Assembly (NCBI GenBank): GCA_024636215.1
Contig: JAGXHL010000039.1
Location: forward strand, 1 to 62,474
DNA from: Deltaproteobacteria bacterium
Lineage (GTDB): Bacteria; Desulfobacterota; Desulfuromonadia; Desulfuromonadales; BM103
Reading direction: 5' to 3'
DNA length: 62,474 bases
Within the stretch, counting starts at the first letter, position 1. Each line of letters opens with the position of its first letter. Shown here piece by piece: positions 44,906-54,249 of the stretch. A program made the translations under genes and the position numbers. The notes beneath the pieces were generated by a model. That model was not told where the DNA came from, did not search any database, and was given only the letters and a program-made list of their open reading frames with translations.

Positions 44906-46334
44906 GGTCACCCTCCTTGACGCCGTCCAGCACAACCGTCTTATCGCCACCGGCAGAGCCAAGCTGCACCGGAATATCGCGAGTGCCGTTATTTTCTTGA
45001 AGACGAACAAAAGAAGCCCTGTTTTTATAGGACACGGCAGCAACCGGGACAACCAGAACATCCTTCAATTCCTGATAAGTGATACGGGTGCTGGCAGACA
45101 TCCCAGGGTACATCTCTGGTGTAGTCTCTTTGAGTAGGATTCTGGTACGAAAGGATCGAACCTCTTGATCCGCATTCTCTTGTTTGGCCAGGGCATCGAT
45201 GTACTCTACTTCACCCTGGAACATCCGGTCCGGAATCGCGTCCAGCCAGACTTCTGCCATCACACCTTTGTGCAGTTTGGCCACGTCAACTTCTCGGACG
45301 TTCACTTCAACAACCATTTCCGAGGTATCTGGTATCTCCATAAAAACCTGACCGAACCAGATAGCGTCACCGATCTGAACCTTCCTTCTACCATCATTTC
45401 GCGGGAGCTCTTTGTAGAGAAGAATTCCATCGATTGGAGATCGGACATCACAGGCGACAACGTCGCGACGGGCGTCAACAAGGCGTGATTCAGCCTTTTC
45501 CAGGTCGCGCTTCAGTTTGACGATTTCACCTTGAGCACGCTGTAATTCAAGTTCGGAAGTCAGCTTTTCCTGCTCAAGCTCTTCTCCAGCGGCATCAACG
45601 GCCAGCTTTGCCTCATACATCAGGCTCGGCCATTTGTAACGAGTGAAATTGTCCATTTCTGCAGTGACTATGGCGACCTTTTCTTCAGCCAGCAGTAGAT
45701 CGTTGGCTACCCGGTCCCTTTCACGGCGGCTGACATGACCCTTCCCCAGCAATAGGTCCATATCATCCAGTTCGGTTTGAGCTACGACGAGGACTCGTTG
45801 AGCCTGAACGATCGCTTGCTCCAACTCATGTCGCATAAGCTGTCCGCTACCATTGAGCAGATCGTCTTCTTTGATCCGGGCGATCTCGAGCTTACGTCTG
45901 GCCGCCTCCACCCGCCCAGCCAACGTCACTTTCTTCATGGAAATAAGCTTTTCGGTGGCCGCCAGCGTCGCCTGGACATCTGCAAGTTCCTGCTCGGCGT
46001 GCTCCATCTTGTCATTGAAAGGCTTGGTGTCGAAGCGAGCAATGACCTGATCCTTTATAACAGCTGAACCCTCTTCAACCGCCCAAACCAGCAGTGCCTG
46101 GTTGCTCGATATCTGCGACTTGATCGGTTCGACTTTTGCCGGAGCAATAAGGCCTCTTTCAAAAATCTGCAGGGAAAGGTCCTCCCTTGCAACAACAGCG
46201 CTGATTCTGGTTGAAGAATCGGCATCAACTGGCTTGAGAGAAAAACCGACCCCCAGTACAACCAGGCACAACAAAACCAGGCTGCCTACGATCAGAAACC
46301 CCCTGCGGGAGGAAAACAGAGTGAGTATGTTCAT
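44883..46334 (-). CDS. HlyD/MacA-family periplasmic adaptor
   Basis: 483 residues. One N-terminal membrane helix (about 13-35), a long alpha-hairpin with heptad-like helices (about 100-290), lipoyl and beta-barrel halves (SPIDGILLYKE, VVEVNVREVD) and a membrane-proximal domain. Bridges the inner-membrane transporter to TolC. First gene of the transporter operon. Confidence 0.92.
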   Translation of the reverse strand: MNILTLFSSRRGFLIVGSLVLLCLVVLGVGFSLKPVDADSSTRISAVVAREDLSLQIFERGLIAPAKVEPIKSQISSNQALLVWAVEEGSAVIKDQVIARFDTKPFNDKMEHAEQELADVQATLAATEKLISMKKVTLAGRVEAARRKLEIARIKEDDLLNGSGQLMRHELEQAIVQAQRVLVVAQTELDDMDLLLGKGHVSRRERDRVANDLLLAEEKVAIVTAEMDNFTRYKWPSLMYEAKLAVDAAGEELEQEKLTSELELQRAQGEIVKLKRDLEKAESRLVDARRDVVACDVRSPIDGILLYKELPRNDGRRKVQIGDAIWFGQVFMEIPDTSEMVVEVNVREVDVAKLHKGVMAEVWLDAIPDRMFQGEVEYIDALAKQENADQEVRSFRTRILLKETTPEMYPGMSASTRITYQELKDVLVVPVAAVSYKNRASFVRLQENNGTRDIPVQLGSAGGDKTVVLDGVKEGDHVLLNGS

Positions 46335-46437
46335 AAAAGGAACCTCTTTATTTCAAGACATTCGAATGATATATGTCGGGATGACGGAGAACACCGGCTG
46401 ACAGAGTCAAGAACACAGGTTAGGTAGCAGACCGTTG

Positions 46438-47889
46438 TCACCGAGAGAATGTAACCTGTGACTGGTTATTGGGCAAGGATAACTGCAGCCACTCCAGATC
46501 CAACACACCAAGGGCATAGGCAACACGCACAGCACTCAGGTTGTAGGTGACCCGATCCTGGATGATATTCAGTTCGGCAGCAGCAAAGGCCTCTTCTGCG
46601 TCCAGCAATTCGACGTTGTCAGAAAGACCCCGCTCATACCGGATCAGTGCCAGGTCGAGGGCTTTTTCTGCCTGCTCGAGGCTTTTTCGACTAATTTCCA
46701 GTCGTCGGTCTGCCGACAGCAGATCCTGAAACGCCTGGCGGGCTTCCCTGAAAATACGGCGTTCCAGCGCTTTTGCATTTCTGCGCAGCTTCGATTCGGC
46801 CATCTTCTCTCTGGTCAAAGCAGCTTGTTCATTGAAGCTGTCAAACGTCGAGTTGAGCTGCAGTTGCACCGACCAGTTGGTTTCGTCCAGCTGTCCTGCC
46901 TCGTCGTATGATTCACCCTGACCTTTTTGTTCTACCTGCAAATTCAGGAAAAGATCGGGAAGCAAATCACGTTCGGCACGAAAAGACAGAATGCCGGAAA
47001 GGTCAAGCTCTACAAGTTGCGCCTGCCAATCGGATCGCTGTTCGGGGAGAATCGCCCGCCAGTCCTCCGGCAAGACCGGTGCCAGTAGAGAGATGTCTTC
47101 ATTCAGGGCAAGGTCCCAATCCGCATCCCAAGAAAGATTCTCTTTGAGTGCATCTTCTGCCGTTTCAAGGCTTCGTCTCTGGTCAAGAACAGCCGATTCA
47201 GCACTCAAACTTGCCAGTTCGGCACGGTACACGTCAGTTTTGGAGACCAGACCGACCAATTGCCGCGACTTGGCGACCTCCAGATACTGGGCAGAACGAG
47301 ACAGGGCTTTTTCCGAGAGGGCCTTCTGCAGGCGGGCGACTACCGCAGTGTAATATTTCTGAATGGAACCCTGAATAATTTCCTGGCGGGTCCGATTGGC
47401 CAGAAAAGCCTGTTTGTTTCGCTGCATTTCGGCCCGGGTCAGGCCAAGGCGATTGTATTTCTGCCCCCAGCGTCTGAACAGCGGTTGCGAAAGTTGCGCA
47501 TAAGCCCTGGCGTTGTGGCTGTTGTTGATAACAAAATCATCGTTTTCAATGCTGTTGCCGGCAAGACCTAAGGCCATTTTCGTGCCAACCTCAAAGTTTT
47601 TGGTGACTTCAAAGCCAAGCATTTGGCTGCTGTCACCGCTGGTAACACCGAAATTGGCCAAGGGGACAAATTTTAGACTGAACTGATGGTCTGCCGTGGC
47701 GACTTCAAGATTAGTGGTAATCAGGGAGTCTTTAAGATTCAAAGCTGTGTCGCTTTGCTGAAGAGCTAGATAAACACTATCAACTAGATTTAAATTTGTT
47801 TGACAATAAGATATTCCGCAAAAAGAAAAATAAATGATCGAAAAGTATGTAAAAATTATTTTATTTGTTTTCAAGAAGTTATCAGCCAC
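46438..47889 (-). CDS. TolC-family outer membrane channel
   Basis: 483 residues with a GTG start and weak ribosome site, so the exact start is uncertain. Signal-like N-terminus (IIFTYFSIIYFSFCG), then two repeats of the TolC coiled-coil architecture (helices with EIIQGSIQKYYTAVVARLQK; LSDNVELLDAEEAFAAAELN). It lies 103 bp before the adaptor gene and probably completes the tripartite exporter. The N-terminal codons are more AT-rich than its neighbours. Confidence 0.88.
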   Translation of the reverse strand: MADNFLKTNKIIFTYFSIIYFSFCGISYCQTNLNLVDSVYLALQQSDTALNLKDSLITTNLEVATADHQFSLKFVPLANFGVTSGDSSQMLGFEVTKNFEVGTKMALGLAGNSIENDDFVINNSHNARAYAQLSQPLFRRWGQKYNRLGLTRAEMQRNKQAFLANRTRQEIIQGSIQKYYTAVVARLQKALSEKALSRSAQYLEVAKSRQLVGLVSKTDVYRAELASLSAESAVLDQRRSLETAEDALKENLSWDADWDLALNEDISLLAPVLPEDWRAILPEQRSDWQAQLVELDLSGILSFRAERDLLPDLFLNLQVEQKGQGESYDEAGQLDETNWSVQLQLNSTFDSFNEQAALTREKMAESKLRRNAKALERRIFREARQAFQDLLSADRRLEISRKSLEQAEKALDLALIRYERGLSDNVELLDAEEAFAAAELNIIQDRVTYNLSAVRVAYALGVLDLEWLQLSLPNNQSQVTFSR

Positions 47890-47923
47890 GAAAAAAAGGA
47901 TTTGACTAAAGTAAAATAATTAG

Positions 47924-47962
47924 CACCCCCACCTTTCATTTTGTCTTTTCCAGGTGGGGGTG
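47924..47962 (-). terminator. Stem-loop after the Gly/Ser-linker secreted protein
   Basis: CACCCCCACCT pairs with AGGTGGGGGTG around 17 bases. Downstream on the minus strand is a moderately T-rich run. It separates the lipoprotein operon from tolC. Confidence 0.65.
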
Positions 47963-47971
47963 AGACTCTGC

Positions 47972-49090
47972 TTATCTAGTAAAACTCGCGTTGTACAAGT
48001 ATGCTCCGGACTCAAGGATATCTATTCTTATAGAGTTTGAAGAGATAAAATTCGCACCAGAGTATACAAAACCGGAAGTAATTCCAGCACATGACCAGTT
48101 ATTTAGGCCTGCAGTAAAATCGGCTTCATTTATAGGACGAGGAGCTGGGTACGGACCAGGATCATTACAAGTAACGGGGCCAAGGTACCGACAGGCTACG
48201 GCGTCAAAGGAGTTTGCTGTGGTATAACTCAAGCCATATCCTCCAGTGCTATAGGTCCAAGTTGCGACCCCATTCTCCTGGAATCCAGGACAACTCGGCG
48301 ATGTTACGCTATAGTTCCATGCGCCGACAATATCCACAGTAGTAACACTAGTAGTGGGGTTGGAGGTGGTTGTGCTACTGCTACTGCTACTACCACCGCC
48401 ACCGCCACCGCCAGCAGCCGCAACACCAACCCCGGCCGCAACGAGACCGGCTCCGATCATTGTCGCGGTACTGATGGCAAAGGTACTCGCCGCAACCGTT
48501 CCCGCATTCGTAGCCCCAGCACCAGCGCCAACGGCACTACTTACTTCCATCCCCTGATAAAGACCGGCCACATAACCAAACTTAACTGCAGATTCGACAA
48601 CATCCACCACTATATTGTCAGAAAAGCCGACTATCTCCTGAGGTGCTTCAGCCAACTCGGTATAAACCTGAACCTTGTCATCGGCAACAACCGCCTCGCC
48701 TTCACTATCCTTGACATCAACACGAAAGGTCTGCGACTTAACGACCTGGTTTGCTCCATTCTTGACCAGAATCAGGTAGTCGATGCTTCCGGCACCCTTG
48801 GCAGGGGCCGGTAAAGTTCCAGCGTAATCGTTACCACCGACGTTCGCCATAGCGACAAAATGGTAATCGGTTGCCTGCACCGATTTGAAATAGACACGTA
48901 CCACATCCGCACCGGTCGGATCCTTAACTTCGGCTTCAAGGGCGATCCGTTGTCCGGAAACGAACGCTTTGGCCGGCTTGTGAACGATCTTGGTGTCAAC
49001 GCTGCCTTCGGCCGCAAACGCAACCAAAGGCACGTTTAAGAGGCAGACCATTGGCAATAACAGTAATGCAATAATTTTACGAATTTTCAC
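47972..49090 (-). CDS. Secreted protein: Ig-like domain, glycine zipper, Gly/Ser linker
   Basis: 372 residues, GTG start after AAGGAGGAG. Signal peptide (about 1-27, ending AFA), an Ig/Big-like beta domain (KAFVSGQRIALEAEVKDPTG), a hydrophobic Gly/Ala zipper segment (about 185-230) ending in GGGGGGG and SSSSSS, a Thr-rich linker and a C-terminal beta-rich domain with four Cys. I know no named family. A surface protein or export substrate of the adjacent systems is an inference from context. Confidence 0.75.
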   Translation of the reverse strand: MKIRKIIALLLLPMVCLLNVPLVAFAAEGSVDTKIVHKPAKAFVSGQRIALEAEVKDPTGADVVRVYFKSVQATDYHFVAMANVGGNDYAGTLPAPAKGAGSIDYLILVKNGANQVVKSQTFRVDVKDSEGEAVVADDKVQVYTELAEAPQEIVGFSDNIVVDVVESAVKFGYVAGLYQGMEVSSAVGAGAGATNAGTVAASTFAISTATMIGAGLVAAGVGVAAAGGGGGGGSSSSSSTTTSNPTTSVTTVDIVGAWNYSVTSPSCPGFQENGVATWTYSTGGYGLSYTTANSFDAVACRYLGPVTCNDPGPYPAPRPINEADFTAGLNNWSCAGITSGFVYSGANFISSNSIRIDILESGAYLYNASFTR

Positions 49091-49160
49091 AAACTCCTCC
49101 TTGTTGGCTGAAACCAGCCATCAGATAAAATTGCGACGGATTTTCGACTGACCACAATGG

Positions 49161-49631
49161 TCAGTTTGAGATATGCCGCTGAATTTCAGATGCGATACGC
49201 TCACCATCCTGGCGAACTGTGACCATAGCGGTCTGGGTTTCTGTGTCATAGGCATCGACAACCACCGAGTAACCACTGACGATATTGCGTGCTCGGGTAC
49301 GGATAACCATGCGCACCTGGTCGTTGTACAGATTGGTGTCTTCTTCGACAAGAACATCTCCTGCCGCTTTGGCCAGATCGTTGATTGCCAGATTGAGGGC
49401 CATGTTTCGTGCCATCGCCTGGTTTTCAGATTTAAAAGATCCTTTGCCTTCGACAGTCACGCCATCCAGCACCCGGTGTAACTGCGAAACCACCTGGTTG
49501 TTCTGAATCACTTCCTGGCGTTTCAGCGTACCCTGGTTGGAATAATCTTTCTGCACTTCATGAGTCCTGGCGCACCCACCGATCAGCATAAAAACTGCCA
49601 AACCGGCGACCAATAACGAAATCTTTTTCAT
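49161..49631 (-). CDS. LPP20-like lipoprotein
   Basis: 156 residues from the ATG after AGGAGGAGCAC. Lipobox IGGC near residue 21. The mature part has the LPP20/FlgP-like pattern (VEGKGSFKS, ARNMALNLAINDLAKAAGD, MVIRTRARNIVSGY). It lies about 40 bp after the FlgT-like gene and is likely in the same operon. An outer-membrane structural role is inferred. Confidence 0.75.
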   Translation of the reverse strand: MKKISLLVAGLAVFMLIGGCARTHEVQKDYSNQGTLKRQEVIQNNQVVSQLHRVLDGVTVEGKGSFKSENQAMARNMALNLAINDLAKAAGDVLVEEDTNLYNDQVRMVIRTRARNIVSGYSVVVDAYDTETQTAMVTVRQDGERIASEIQRHISN

Positions 49632-49672
49632 TGTGCTCCTCCTGTCCAATAGGTTGACATGGTATCGCCAGC

Positions 49673-51091
49673 TTAAAAACCGGCGACGATCTGGTAATTC
49701 CCCAACTCCGTGATATTCAGTTGCTTAAATTTGTTCTGCAGTGACTCGACCAGGTCATGCTCACGCGGCCCGGTATAGATACATTTCACCGTGTACTTGG
49801 ATTGTTTGTCTTTCCAACCAGCCATGTACACGGAGTCAATTCCCGCCAACTGATTTAGGAACAATCGGACATTATTACTCTGATCGTAGCTGATATTGCT
49901 CAGGGTGACCTCGATGTCACGGGTTTCCTGTGCCAGCAGTTTAGGCACTTCCCACTTCAGCTCATCGGCGGCAATCTGCGAAGCACGAGCCAGAGATTCT
50001 TCCCTAGCCATCAGTGCACTTGAGGTTTGCACCGACATATATTTCTGGCGGTTGGTTGAGACATGCAACACGCGGCCACTGCCGGGCAGGATCGCCTTGG
50101 ATGTCAGATTGACCGTACCGAGATGGGCTCCTATATCCGTATTGCCATTAACGGCTGAAACCCTATATTTGACGACTCCGGATATCACAATATCTGCGTT
50201 GACTACTCGACCAATTTTTGCGGCATAGGCTCCCAGTCCCTTGCGAGCGAGACGTAAATCTTCCATCTCAATGAAGCCGCTGTTAAGCACATCGTCCGAA
50301 GTCAGCACTTCGTATCCGACCTGTCGGAAATGATTCGCCATTTCCTGCTCGGCCGAGCTGACTTGGAAATCTTCAATGTCATTGGGCTGGTCATTCATGC
50401 CCATGCTGTCTGCCGAGTTTTGGTCGCGATGCAAGCGCACCTGGGTATCACCCTGAACGACCTCGAGGTCGATTTGCTCATTCTGGCTGGCGGTATAGCC
50501 TGCAGCCGTTGTGTCGAGGGTCCGTTCTGCTTCGGTCGCAAGTACAAACAGAACCTTTGGCGAACCGATCAGCGCAACGAACTGCTTAAGACCCTCATCA
50601 CCAGCAGAAAGTTGATCCAGGCCGTCAACCACGAGCGCGCGAATAGCAACCATGTAGATGTTTTTATCCTTGCTGTCTGGCCCTTCAGCCAGAATCTCGT
50701 ATCCTTTGATATAGCCGTGGACGCGCTTAGTCACCAGATCAACAACCTCTTTAAAGTTGCGCAACTGGGAGAATTCGCCGATTTCAATCGAACCGCCGGC
50801 ATTAATGGCTTGCCGATAGGCATCGAGCAGCGCCTGTTTGCGGGCCACACTCCGGCCAGACGTCATCTCAGCCCGGCCTTCGACAGTCACCCACTGCTCA
50901 GTTTTCTGCAAGCTATCGTCCGCAAGGGGAGTCAAGGGTTGCGTCCTGTCAACACGGTTGGCATCAGCAATGGGCAAGGACGTAACACCGGCGGCAAAGG
51001 CTTGCGACCCATTACCAATAAGAGCACACACAAACAGGCCACCAAGTATTGCAGGCACGCATAATCTTGCCGATGAATTCAACAATTTCAT
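49673..51091 (-). CDS. FlgT-like periplasmic protein
   Basis: 472 residues with a signal peptide (about 1-33). Residues 65-150 resemble the FlgT N-terminal domain (VTVEGRAEMTSGRSVARKQA, then DAYRQAINAGG and VHGYIKGYEIL); later segments (ADIVISGVVKYRVS, ASQIAADELKWEVPKLL) resemble the middle and C-terminal domains. FlgT forms part of the outer ring of some flagella, but no flagellar genes are here, so it may serve another envelope complex. Start coupled to the CsgG-like gene by ATGA. Confidence 0.78.
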   Translation of the reverse strand: MKLLNSSARLCVPAILGGLFVCALIGNGSQAFAAGVTSLPIADANRVDRTQPLTPLADDSLQKTEQWVTVEGRAEMTSGRSVARKQALLDAYRQAINAGGSIEIGEFSQLRNFKEVVDLVTKRVHGYIKGYEILAEGPDSKDKNIYMVAIRALVVDGLDQLSAGDEGLKQFVALIGSPKVLFVLATEAERTLDTTAAGYTASQNEQIDLEVVQGDTQVRLHRDQNSADSMGMNDQPNDIEDFQVSSAEQEMANHFRQVGYEVLTSDDVLNSGFIEMEDLRLARKGLGAYAAKIGRVVNADIVISGVVKYRVSAVNGNTDIGAHLGTVNLTSKAILPGSGRVLHVSTNRQKYMSVQTSSALMAREESLARASQIAADELKWEVPKLLAQETRDIEVTLSNISYDQSNNVRLFLNQLAGIDSVYMAGWKDKQSKYTVKCIYTGPREHDLVESLQNKFKQLNITELGNYQIVAGF

Positions 51092-51864
51092 TGCGACTTC
51101 TCCTTTATAAAAGTTGTGGATGAATGGTTTTCGAGCCCTTGGAGAAGATCGCGCACGCCGTTGTTGACAGCGCCATCCAGTGCCGCTTTGGCCAGTGTAG
51201 GGTCACTGCCGCCGGCAGCACCGAACCCGAGGCTTTGAGTTACGGACCGCTGTTGGATACCTGTCCCGCGCGCCGAAGCTATGATCTCGTTGGTTAGAGC
51301 GTCTTTTATGAAGAGGTCCATGACGACCTCCGCGATCTGCGTTTTGCTCTTCGAAAAAGCGTTGGAGCTGTAATCCATGCGCTCCCCGTAGCTGTAAAGA
51401 CTCGCAGTGAGGAAATAATCGTTTAGCAGTACGTCCTTGACTTGTTGCCGCACAGCAGCGTTGTCAACCAGATCCGACCATTCAAGATTGCGCCGAAAGA
51501 GCACCGCCTTGAGGCGTGACCAGTCCAGAACGTTCATGCGACCGGAGTGGTGAACCTCCCTGGTGATAGCATCACGAACCACCTGCTCTGAGAAGACACG
51601 TATTGCAGCGGGATGTTCTATGGACACTTCTGCGACAGCAACAACGCCGAGATTCTTCCCCTTTTGTGCTTGAGGTGGGTTGACCTTCGCTGCTTCCTGT
51701 TGCAGCACACTGGCAGTTGATGGGGAGACCGGCACCTGAACAGTAGGAGTACATGCGACCAAGGACCCTAGAACGACCATTAACCCAAACATGCGAAGCA
51801 ATGGCAGGATAATTCGTTGCGGTCTTGATGCTATGGGTGGGATTCTCTTGTTAAAAATTTTCAT
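51088..51864 (-). CDS. CsgG/HfaB-family lipoprotein
   Basis: 258 residues. Lipobox SLVAC near residue 38. Mature part has the CsgG fold pattern and its signature GFGAAGGSDPTLAKAALDGA near the end, with an RVFSEQVVRDAITREVHHSG segment. CsgG forms an outer-membrane secretion pore for curli; HfaB exports holdfast anchors. No curli subunit is visible here. It overlaps both neighbours by 4 bp (ATGA). Confidence 0.85.
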   Translation of the reverse strand: MKIFNKRIPPIASRPQRIILPLLRMFGLMVVLGSLVACTPTVQVPVSPSTASVLQQEAAKVNPPQAQKGKNLGVVAVAEVSIEHPAAIRVFSEQVVRDAITREVHHSGRMNVLDWSRLKAVLFRRNLEWSDLVDNAAVRQQVKDVLLNDYFLTASLYSYGERMDYSSNAFSKSKTQIAEVVMDLFIKDALTNEIIASARGTGIQQRSVTQSLGFGAAGGSDPTLAKAALDGAVNNGVRDLLQGLENHSSTTFIKEKSQ

Positions 51865-52604
51865 TTTGAAACCGCCTGTATTTCGATAGCTTGCTCCAGG
51901 AGAGGATCCCCAGCAATCATAGTGGCTGGTCCGTCGGGCAGGCTCGAAAGAAGCATGTCCGCCAGGGCTTTCATGGCCTCATCAGCGGAGCCACCCTCTT
52001 TGATAAGAAATACATCAAGAAAGGCGTTAACCGGATCAAGGGCAAACCGTCTTTTGGCAACACGTCCCTGTAAGGCCGACCAGAGAACCTTGCCAGTTGT
52101 ATCCTGAAGCTTCAAAGAGCAGGTGTACACGTAGGCATTGTAGACACCGGCATTCTGTATGGCCGCCTGTTCCACAACGCCAGAGAGAAACCACTCGGCC
52201 GACATATTGGCCTGCAATTCTTCGAACGTTATTTCGTTTAATTGCCCGGCATGAGAAATCCCGAGAGAATTAAGTTCCTTGTCCACCGATTGCTGCTTGA
52301 GAACGGAGTACCCCTTCGCTTGGAGTCGCTGAATAATTCTCTGCCTTAAATACAATGTGACTCGAGGATCAACACTGAAATTCTCCATGGGTAGTACTGC
52401 CACTGTGAGCGTCGAATGCTTTTCAAGAAGACCGGCAAAATCTTCAGCCAAAAAAATATCAACCCTGTCAGACTGTGATGCTGCAACGGAATAGACAGGC
52501 AGAAAAAGAGAGGTCAGCAACATAACGCAGAAATGAAAGCGACTGTTCTTTCCAACTAAATAACACAGCTTGACAATTGTCGGCACAAATTCACCAGGGA
52601 CCAT
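51861..52604 (-). CDS. GNA1162-like secreted/lipoprotein partner of CsgG-like protein
   Basis: 247 residues from the ATG with GGGG upstream; an upstream ATG at 52652 and one at 52523 before the hydrophobic signal segment (MLLTSLFLPVYSVAA) are alternatives. The mature part (TVAVLPMENFSVDP, IIQRLQAKGYSVL, LNSLGISHAGQLNE, NMSAEWFLSGVVEQ) follows the GNA1162/DUF799 pattern. In Neisseria and others such a gene lies beside a CsgG-like lipoprotein gene, as here. First gene of the operon. Confidence 0.75.
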   Translation of the reverse strand: MVPGEFVPTIVKLCYLVGKNSRFHFCVMLLTSLFLPVYSVAASQSDRVDIFLAEDFAGLLEKHSTLTVAVLPMENFSVDPRVTLYLRQRIIQRLQAKGYSVLKQQSVDKELNSLGISHAGQLNEITFEELQANMSAEWFLSGVVEQAAIQNAGVYNAYVYTCSLKLQDTTGKVLWSALQGRVAKRRFALDPVNAFLDVFLIKEGGSADEAMKALADMLLSSLPDGPATMIAGDPLLEQAIEIQAVSK

Positions 52605-52694
52605 TTTAACCCCAGAAAGCCAGGTGCATACAGCGGGGTTAGACAAAGGCATCTATATGAAATTATTTAATTTATCTGCAAGTGGGAGTATACA

Positions 52695-52727
52695 CACAAT
52701 TTCTCACAAATTTCTCACAAATTTCTT
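52695..52727. repeat. 11-bp tandem repeat before the CsgG operon
   Basis: CACAAATTTCT is repeated three times (first unit one base shorter) in an AT-rich spacer that probably holds the operon promoter. The rest of 52605-52990 shows no gene. Confidence 0.75.
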
Positions 52728-52990
52728 ATAAAACAAAAAAAACAGTTTTTTCCAAAATTAAATGGAAAGAAGAGCCTTCGTGTTTCTAACTTAAGATGAG
52801 TCTGGAGCCATAGTCGGGGTCGCTTGGAGTCGAAAAATCAAGCGGCCCAAACTGGACAGTTGTTTGCTGGCTCTTTTGTACTATGATTCAAGAGAATGGC
52901 GGTTGTTGATGGCAAGAATCTGTTTTAATGACGCAATTTATGATGCTTTAGGCCAACAGATACCACTCTTCGTTGCGAGGCGAAGTCGCT

Positions 52991-53695
52991 ATGCAAGGTG
53001 AACGGATCCTCGAGATCGAAAAACTTCATGACCAGACCGGACTCTTTGCCGACCGAAACGAAGCCGGGCAGGTGTTATCCGGGTTGGTCGGACAGCTTGA
53101 TCTGCAGCATCCTCTGGTGCTGGCTATACCGGCCGGAGGGCTGCCGGTCGCCATCCCGCTTGCTGAAGCCCTGGGTTGCCAACTGGATGTCGCTGTCGTC
53201 AGTAAAATTACTTTGCCCTGGAACAGCGAGGCCGGTTACGGGGCGGTCGCCTTTGATGGCGGTTACTTACTCAACGAGCCGATGATCAGGGCGGTTGGTC
53301 TGAGTGAGAGTGATGTTGGACTTGGTTTGGCAAAAACCAGAGCAAAGGTCGTCAGGCGAGTTGCAGCGTTAAGAAAAGGGCGGCCAATGCCGGATCTGCT
53401 CGACCACGAAGTCATTCTGGTCGACGACGGCCTAGCCAGCGGATTCACCATGCGTGCCGCTGTGGCCGCCTTGCGACGGGCAGGGGCAAAAGAGCTGATT
53501 GTTGCTGTTCCCAGCGGTCATGAGGAGGCTGTGCGAAGCATGGCGCAACAGGTTGATGTTATGTGTTGCGCCAACATTAGGAGTGGCCGATCCTTTGCTG
53601 TCGCAGCCGCCTATCGACACTGGTGTGATGTCAGCGAAGCTGAAGTTGAACAGCTATTGCTTGGTCCTCGGGGTAAGGTCTTGAATCTTAAGTAA
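52991..53695 (+). CDS. Phosphoribosyltransferase-domain protein
   Basis: 234 residues from the ATG at 52991. Type I PRTase fold with PRPP loop VILVDDGLASGFTM, and AIPAGGLPVAIPLAEALG. This belongs to the stand-alone PRTase family (COG1926-like) of unknown substrate. It differs from apt and from the PRTase domain fused to RecQ later in the window. Confidence 0.88.
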   Translation: MQGERILEIEKLHDQTGLFADRNEAGQVLSGLVGQLDLQHPLVLAIPAGGLPVAIPLAEALGCQLDVAVVSKITLPWNSEAGYGAVAFDGGYLLNEPMIRAVGLSESDVGLGLAKTRAKVVRRVAALRKGRPMPDLLDHEVILVDDGLASGFTMRAAVAALRRAGAKELIVAVPSGHEEAVRSMAQQVDVMCCANIRSGRSFAVAAAYRHWCDVSEAEVEQLLLGPRGKVLNLK

Positions 53696-53738
53696 ATTCA
53701 AATTTCAAGTAGACCCCATTACCCATATTGGCACTTTT

Positions 53739-53909
53739 TTACACTGTGTACCCGATATCAAAAACCGAATGACATGATGGACAAACAAAAAGCCACTTGG
53801 TGTTGTCCTGCTCTTTTTTAAAGGCGGAATGAAAACCGTCTTTGTAGCCACATTGCGGGCAAATCTTGAAATCATCCGTAACTGTGATCTTGTGAATCTC
53901 TTCAATCAT
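53739..53909 (-). CDS. Zinc-ribbon miniprotein
   Basis: 56 residues. GAGAGGTTCACCTG precedes the ATG. CPQCGYKDGFHSAF and CPSCHSVF give a four-Cys zinc-ribbon with a KKEQDNTKWLFV hairpin between. Composition and ribosome site support a real gene. The family is otherwise unknown to me. It sits at the left edge of the accessory island. Confidence 0.75.
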   Translation of the reverse strand: MIEEIHKITVTDDFKICPQCGYKDGFHSAFKKEQDNTKWLFVCPSCHSVFDIGYTV

Positions 53910-54021
53910 CAGGTGAACCTCTCATCATCGTTAGTGTGGACTCTTTCTCCAAATCATACCCATTAAGAGGAAAATGTACCGACTTTTTCACTTTCGCCAC
54001 CCCCAAATCTAGCCCGAAACT

Positions 54022-54249
54022 TTATCCAGCTGTCCTTTCGAGCTTCTCGGCAAGCCACATCTTGATAATTGACTGGCGAGGGACCCCGAGCCTTCGCGCT
54101 TCTTTATCCAGGGAGTGAATCATCCAGATTGGAAAATCGACATTAACTCGGCGTTGCTCCTGTTCGGGGCGGCGTGCCTTGGACAGGTCAAGATCGTCAA
54201 TGACGCTTTCGCCTTGATCAAATTTTTTGTCGAAATCTTCAGCTTTCAT
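54022..54249 (-). CDS. brnA: BrnA-type antitoxin
   Basis: 75 residues. C-terminal RHH/CopG-like segment (RRVNVDFPIWMIHSLDKEA, RRLGVPRQSIIKMWLAEKLE) after an acidic toxin-binding N-terminus. It overlaps the toxin gene by 11 bp, the usual toxin-first order of brnTA. Confidence 0.88.
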   Translation of the reverse strand: MKAEDFDKKFDQGESVIDDLDLSKARRPEQEQRRVNVDFPIWMIHSLDKEARRLGVPRQSIIKMWLAEKLERTAG

